NCBI RefSeq assembly: GCF_003945595.2
Contig: NW_024104359.1
Coordinates: forward strand, 1,217,501 to 1,281,500
Direction of reading: 5' to 3'
Source of the DNA: Pipra filicauda
Lineage: Eukaryota > Chordata > Aves > Passeriformes > Pipridae
Length of the DNA: 64,000 nt
The position numbers and the translations under genes were made by a program. Positions 60,200 to 64,000 of the stretch are shown here, one piece after another (position 1 is the first letter of the stretch; each line of letters opens with the position of its first letter). The notes beneath the pieces are model-generated. The model was not told the origin of the DNA and ran no database searches. It was given only the letters and a program-made list of their open reading frames with translations.

Positions 60200-60960
60200 A
60201 AATGAAAAGGAACACAACTGAAATAAGATTAGGTTGCTCATGGCTGCATAAGCGCTTTATGTGCATTCCTGGGCTAATTATAATGTTTCTTTTAATGCCG
60301 TTTATTTGCATATCTTTTGGTGTATTATACAGCTTGCAAATTCTTAGCAGGCATTTGGAAACTATTATACATTATTACTTCCTTAAAATCATAACACTTA
60401 AATCAGGTCACCCAGCTGTTTAGCATCTGATAACAAGATTAGAGGGATTGATTGTACTCTCTGTAAGACTGCAAATACCTATTAATCTGGGAGTCTTTGG
60501 AAGTTAATCAAAATGATATTTTTCTTCTGAGAATGTTATAAACAGTCGAAAATACATTCACAATTTGCAACGGGCATTTTAGGCTCTAAGGTACATTATT
60601 CTTTTTGAATACTAATCTTTTCAGCCCTTGCTGTAATTATTCCAACTTCACACAGTAGATAGTTAATACTCCAAGTTTCTGCTATTTAGTATGTTGGAGC
60701 TGTCCCCGTTTTCATTAATTCCATCAATCAAACTTAACTCTCCTCCACCTCTAAGAAGTAATTATAATTATTTTTATGACCATATATATGCTAATGAAAG
60801 AACTATTTCATGACTTTTTAATTAATTCTCAAAATGCTTATGGACTCAACACTGACATTGTCTTGGAATGACTAGTGCAGAGAAAAAAGGCAAATTATAA
60901 AGTTATGGCTAATTGGAATAAAGCAGGAAATACTGGCAAACACATTTGGAGCCATCTTGG
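60200..60960. promoter_or_regulatory. Candidate conserved non-coding element, homeodomain cores
   Basis: Repeat-free, AT-rich block between two CR1 fragments with at least four TAATTA cores: 60275-60280, a tandem pair at 60769-60774 and 60775-60780, and 60819-60824. It also holds other TAAT words, TTTGCAT near 60305 and GATTGATTG near 60448. This composition, with absence of simple repeats, resembles vertebrate developmental enhancers. No gene or RNA is seen. Confidence 0.35.
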
Positions 60961-61685
60961 TTTGGTAATTCATTTGGCTTCTAATTCTCCTTTGTGTAAT
61001 TATAAATGTAAATGTTTTTAATTTCAATTTTTTTCCAATATTGTGAAAACTTTGACATGTGGATAATTTTCAAAATTTTTACTTTTCTATATCTTCTCTC
61101 TCCTTGTCCTTTTGTTTGTTTCTTAAATTTGTTGGTAAAATCTGGCTCCCATCCCTTGCCTTCCTGTAAAAAAGACAAGGGAGCAAACTCTGAAAATGAC
61201 AAAACACTTTTATGGAAATGGAAATAATATAATAAATAGAACAAAATAGTAAATAGAAATCACTTTGACTTCCAAAGGTGTCTTAAGCCATTTCAGTATC
61301 CAGAGCAGAAATTACAGAAGTAATTTAGGAGTAATTGGGAGTCAATAAGCTGGGAGTCAATAAAACATGTGTTTGAAAATCAATGGGATATTTTTGAAAA
61401 CAAACTGAGTGGGAGGAAAGCTTCCAAATTTTTGATTTGGCTTTAACTCTCTGTTTTGTTTCATTTCTGAATCTCAGCCATAAGCATACAATAAAATAAA
61501 TGTTATTTGATATCTTAGAATCGTAACTGACCATCTGGTAATATGGGAGTCATTTGGGATGGTGTTGGAGGAGGTGATTTATTGAGGACTTGGGTTTTTG
61601 GAGAGCTGCAGAGTGGTGGAAGGGGAAGGCACATTCTGGTGCTTGATGGTCTGTGGCCAGATAAGAAGGGCTAAACAGAAAAGAA
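60961..61685. other. Unique AT-rich non-coding sequence
   Basis: Contains a 15-bp tandem repeat starting GGGAGTCAATAA (61337-61366). No gene recognised. Confidence 0.55.
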
Positions 61686-61766
61686 GTGTCCCTGCCTGTG
61701 GTGGGATGTTGGAACTAGATAGTCTCTGAGGTCCATTCCAATCTAAACCACTCTCTGATTCTATGA
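61686..61766 (+). mobile_element. CR1 LINE 3' terminus, plus strand
   Basis: Short copy: TGTCCCTGCCTGTGGTGGGA, GATAGTCTCTGAGGTCCATT, CCAATCTAAACCACTCTCTG and ATTCTATGA. 5'-truncated. Confidence 0.93.
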
Positions 61767-63138
61767 AATCAGAGCATAGGCTGCATCTTTTATCACTTTT
61801 TGATGGACATCCCAAGGGAATTGTCTGACCCAGCCTGGGAAGGGCCTCAGAACCTCCATGTCCCTCCCTTTGATCAACCATGCGGTGCCCAAGGACCTGC
61901 TGACTTGAGCCAGTCCTTTGGCTCGGGTTAGATTTAAACTCTTCAGATCCCTTTCCTTTTCCACCTAGGCCTCACCTCCCATTTTCTGCTCTGAATTCCT
62001 GCAGTCTCCTCTGACACATCCATGTCTGAGGCAGCAGAGCCCCGGGGAACTTCAGAGCGCAGGGATTTGACAAATATTTGCTTTATAATGGCAAACAAGG
62101 GTGAACATTAAAGACACAAAATATGTGCCAGCGTTGGCACAAGCACTTTTCAAGTGAAGAATCTTGCAGAACTAACAATGTCATTTCTTTTTCTACTCAT
62201 CATTAGCAATTCCTTTGTCAGCACATGTTGTGTTCATGGGCCCTTTCCTGTCAAAACTGTGTTAAGGGTGAGTGCTCTCGGTTCAGGCGTTTGTGGGGCA
62301 CTGGAGTTCTTGTTCTTATGCATGAAAAACTCTAAAAAGGGATGGCAAACTGTTGTGGTTTGGAGGAGGGCAGGAAAAATCCAGATGTTTATTCCTGCAG
62401 GGGCTGAATTCTGCCCTTGCCCCATAGTGGCACAACTGAGAGACCCTGTTGGGGCCACAAAGTTTGTGTCTGTGCCGGGGTGGGGTCCCAAACACACAAG
62501 TTTCACCCCTTCCTGCACAAGTGTTGGCATGTTCAAACAGCTTTGCCCCATCACCCCTTTCAGCACTGATGGCCCTCCTGCAGAAGTAAAATCTTGCTGT
62601 TCCCACTGTCTCATCTTTACATCTCAAGGAAACCTCTTTAAATCTCCAGGAGAGTCACATTTGATGGGCTGGTTGGCTTTGCTCCTGTGTGTGATGTGAG
62701 GTTTCTCAGAGCTCTTTTTGGTGTCACCTCCTCCGAGGGTGACAGGCAGAAGTGCTGCAGGTTGGAGCATGTCTTGACTGCTTATTTCCCTTCTATTCTG
62801 TCCAAATTAATTTCTACTTTCTCCCCCTACACACGATTTTTAACTGAAGGCAGCCCTTGACCTTTTTCCATGGGCAGTTTCTTGGGCCAGTGAAAGGATA
62901 TAAGTATGTCCTTGGAAATTCTGCACACTTGCCTGAAGAGTGAAATGAATTTCATAGTACTGGATCTCAATCTCACAGGGAATATTTTTTTTGTCAATAA
63001 TTATTTCTAACCTAATGAAATTCCTAAAGGGAAGGTAAATTAAAAAGACCTAAAGTTGGTGCCCTGATACACAGTGTTATACCACATTCTGGAAGTTTCT
63101 TTGAGGTATTCAGTACATGTTTCTTCAACCAAATTATG
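61767..63138. other. Non-coding sequence with the longest open frame of the window
   Basis: The plus-strand frame 62154-62699 (181 codons) begins with a hydrophobic, signal-peptide-like stretch (MSFLFLLIISNSFVSTC) and ends hydrophobic. Minus-strand frames of 126 and 103 codons (62614-62234 and 62627-62316) overlap it almost fully. No domain or family is recognised and no splice or promoter context stands out. A chance frame in a GC-richer patch remains the best explanation. Confidence 0.35.
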
Positions 63139-63216
63139 AAAAAAAAACAACAACAAAAAACCCAAACAAACAAACAAAAAAAAACAAAACAAAAAAACAA
63201 ACAAACAAACAAAAAA
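63139..63216 (+). repeat. A-rich (CAAA)n low-complexity tract
   Basis: Mixture of A-runs and CAAA/CAA units. It is followed 60 bp later by a G/T-rich tract of complementary character. Confidence 0.9.
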
Positions 63217-63277
63217 TAAAGAAAATTAAAATGTACTGGTGGAAATTACAGATTCTAGGCACCAGAACTTATGGTGG

Positions 63278-63425
63278 AGTTTTTTGTGGGTATTGTTCAT
63301 TTGTTTTATTTTGGTGGGTTTTTTTCCTTTGTTTTGTTTTTTTGGGGGGATTCTGTGGGGTTTTTTTGTGGTTTGGTTTCTTGGGTTTTTTTTGGGTGTC
63401 TGCGTTGCTGTTTTTTTTTTTTTTT
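63278..63425 (+). repeat. G/T-rich low-complexity tract
   Basis: Almost free of A and C, with T-runs broken by GG-GGGGGG blocks. It generates a hydrophobic frame (63239-63766) full of Phe, Gly, Val and Trp that is an artefact of composition. Confidence 0.85.
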
Positions 63426-64000
63426 ACTTTTTTAATTTGGTCACATCAAAGTATTGGGGCAATAATGAGATATATTTAATTTCCGTGCTTTTTATATACT
63501 TCCTAACTCTTCTCATATCCTCTATAAAAGTGATTGAGCAACTCAGTTGGAAAGCAATTGTTCTTGAAGTAGATATAGTAAAGAAGAATAAAGAAGCAGA
63601 TATGATTTATTTTAGGCATAGATGGGCTTTCCCATTAAACTGCAGAAGTGTCTGGTGGTGTTGTGTGGGACCTTCTCCCTGGGACCCAACTGCCCCTAAA
63701 CCAAACTGTCTCAAATATAATGTCAATAATCATTTCATCCTGGTTCGTGCAGTGGCTGTTTTTTAATCCCTGCTACTGAAATCTTTTCCTTTTTATTTTC
63801 TAAGGACAATTAATTCTGTGAGGTTCAATATTTTTCTTTTTGAATCACTGTGGGGATAAACACTAGTTTTGCTCCGGTTTTCAATAGCTGCTGCTTTTAT
63901 TAAAAGAATCAGGAAAAAAAAAACTTGTTGTTTTTATTGACATACTTGGGGTGTTTTTTATGAAGGCAGTAGAGAAAAAAATCAGCAGCAGTTTTTCAGG
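63426..64000. other. Unique AT-rich non-coding sequence
   Basis: Nothing recognised to the window end. Confidence 0.6.

Noticed and set aside
63239..63766. 175-codon hydrophobic frame resembling a membrane protein
   Set aside because: Its apparent membrane segments are translated from the G/T-rich low-complexity tract at 63278-63425.
1..64000. CRISPR arrays, phage, operons or other prokaryotic systems
   Set aside because: No spaced direct repeats, no dense coding, and avian CR1 elements throughout. The window is vertebrate nuclear DNA.
1..64000. tRNA, 5S, U6 or other small RNA genes
   Set aside because: Read by eye for B-box (GGTTCRANYCC) and U6-type starts; none found. A covariance-model scan would be more sensitive.
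1..64000. Endogenous retrovirus or LTR copies
   Set aside because: No paired TG...CA terminal repeats, primer-binding site or gag/pol-like frame was recognised. Old solo LTRs could be missed by eye.

Overview
This window looks like vertebrate, almost certainly avian, non-coding DNA. The evidence is eleven fragments of the CR1 LINE family, mostly 5'-truncated pieces of its 3' end, with the near-universal avian CR1 end (a CCCTTCCAACC-type core followed by ATTCTATG-type tails). The DNA is AT-rich and CpG-poor, with scattered homopolymers and microsatellites. There are no bacterial-style gene runs, ribosome-binding sites or operons. I cannot tell the bird order from this sequence, and I see no mammalian Alu/B1/L1-type repeats. 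I recognise no protein-coding gene, rRNA, tRNA or snRNA. The longest open frames (158-181 codons) have no recognisable domain, often have equally open frames on the opposite strand, and are about the size expected by chance in GC-richer patches. The window is best read as a gene desert or the inside of a very large intron.

Layout: 1-16.7 kb is mostly unique sequence with two CR1 pieces (3.5 and 6.6 kb), a diverged pair of short unrecognised repeats (8.5 and 10.4 kb), a CT-rich tract (9.7 kb) and a G17 plus (CAT)n/(TAA)n cluster (12.8-13.0 kb). From 16.7 to 25.8 kb CR1 is densest: two inverted CR1 pairs, one single fragment, a (TAA)n array, a three-arm quasi-palindrome and a long (ATTT)n array. 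From 25.8 to 47.1 kb only one CR1 piece appears (33.4 kb), with two local tandem duplications (31.7 and 38.4 kb), an AT-rich block (37.7 kb) and an ATTTGC array carrying four POU octamer cores beside an 18-bp perfect palindrome (40.1 kb). From 47.3 to 59.7 kb no transposable element is recognisable. From 59.7 kb to the end there are two more CR1 pieces, an AT-rich stretch full of homeodomain-type cores (60.2-60.9 kb), and an A/C-rich then G/T-rich strand-asymmetric patch (63.1-63.4 kb).

Some blocks look like candidate conserved non-coding (enhancer-like) elements. They lack repeats and either keep CpG dinucleotides (19.1-19.8, 46.4-46.9, 54.5-54.9 kb) or are dense in TAAT/TAATTA cores (17.7-18.0, 44.1-44.35, 57.65-57.85, 60.2-60.95 kb). 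This is inference from composition; only a multi-species alignment can decide it. I found no evidence for a novel multi-gene system. The best leads are the octamer/palindrome block, the CpG-retaining blocks and the quasi-palindrome.
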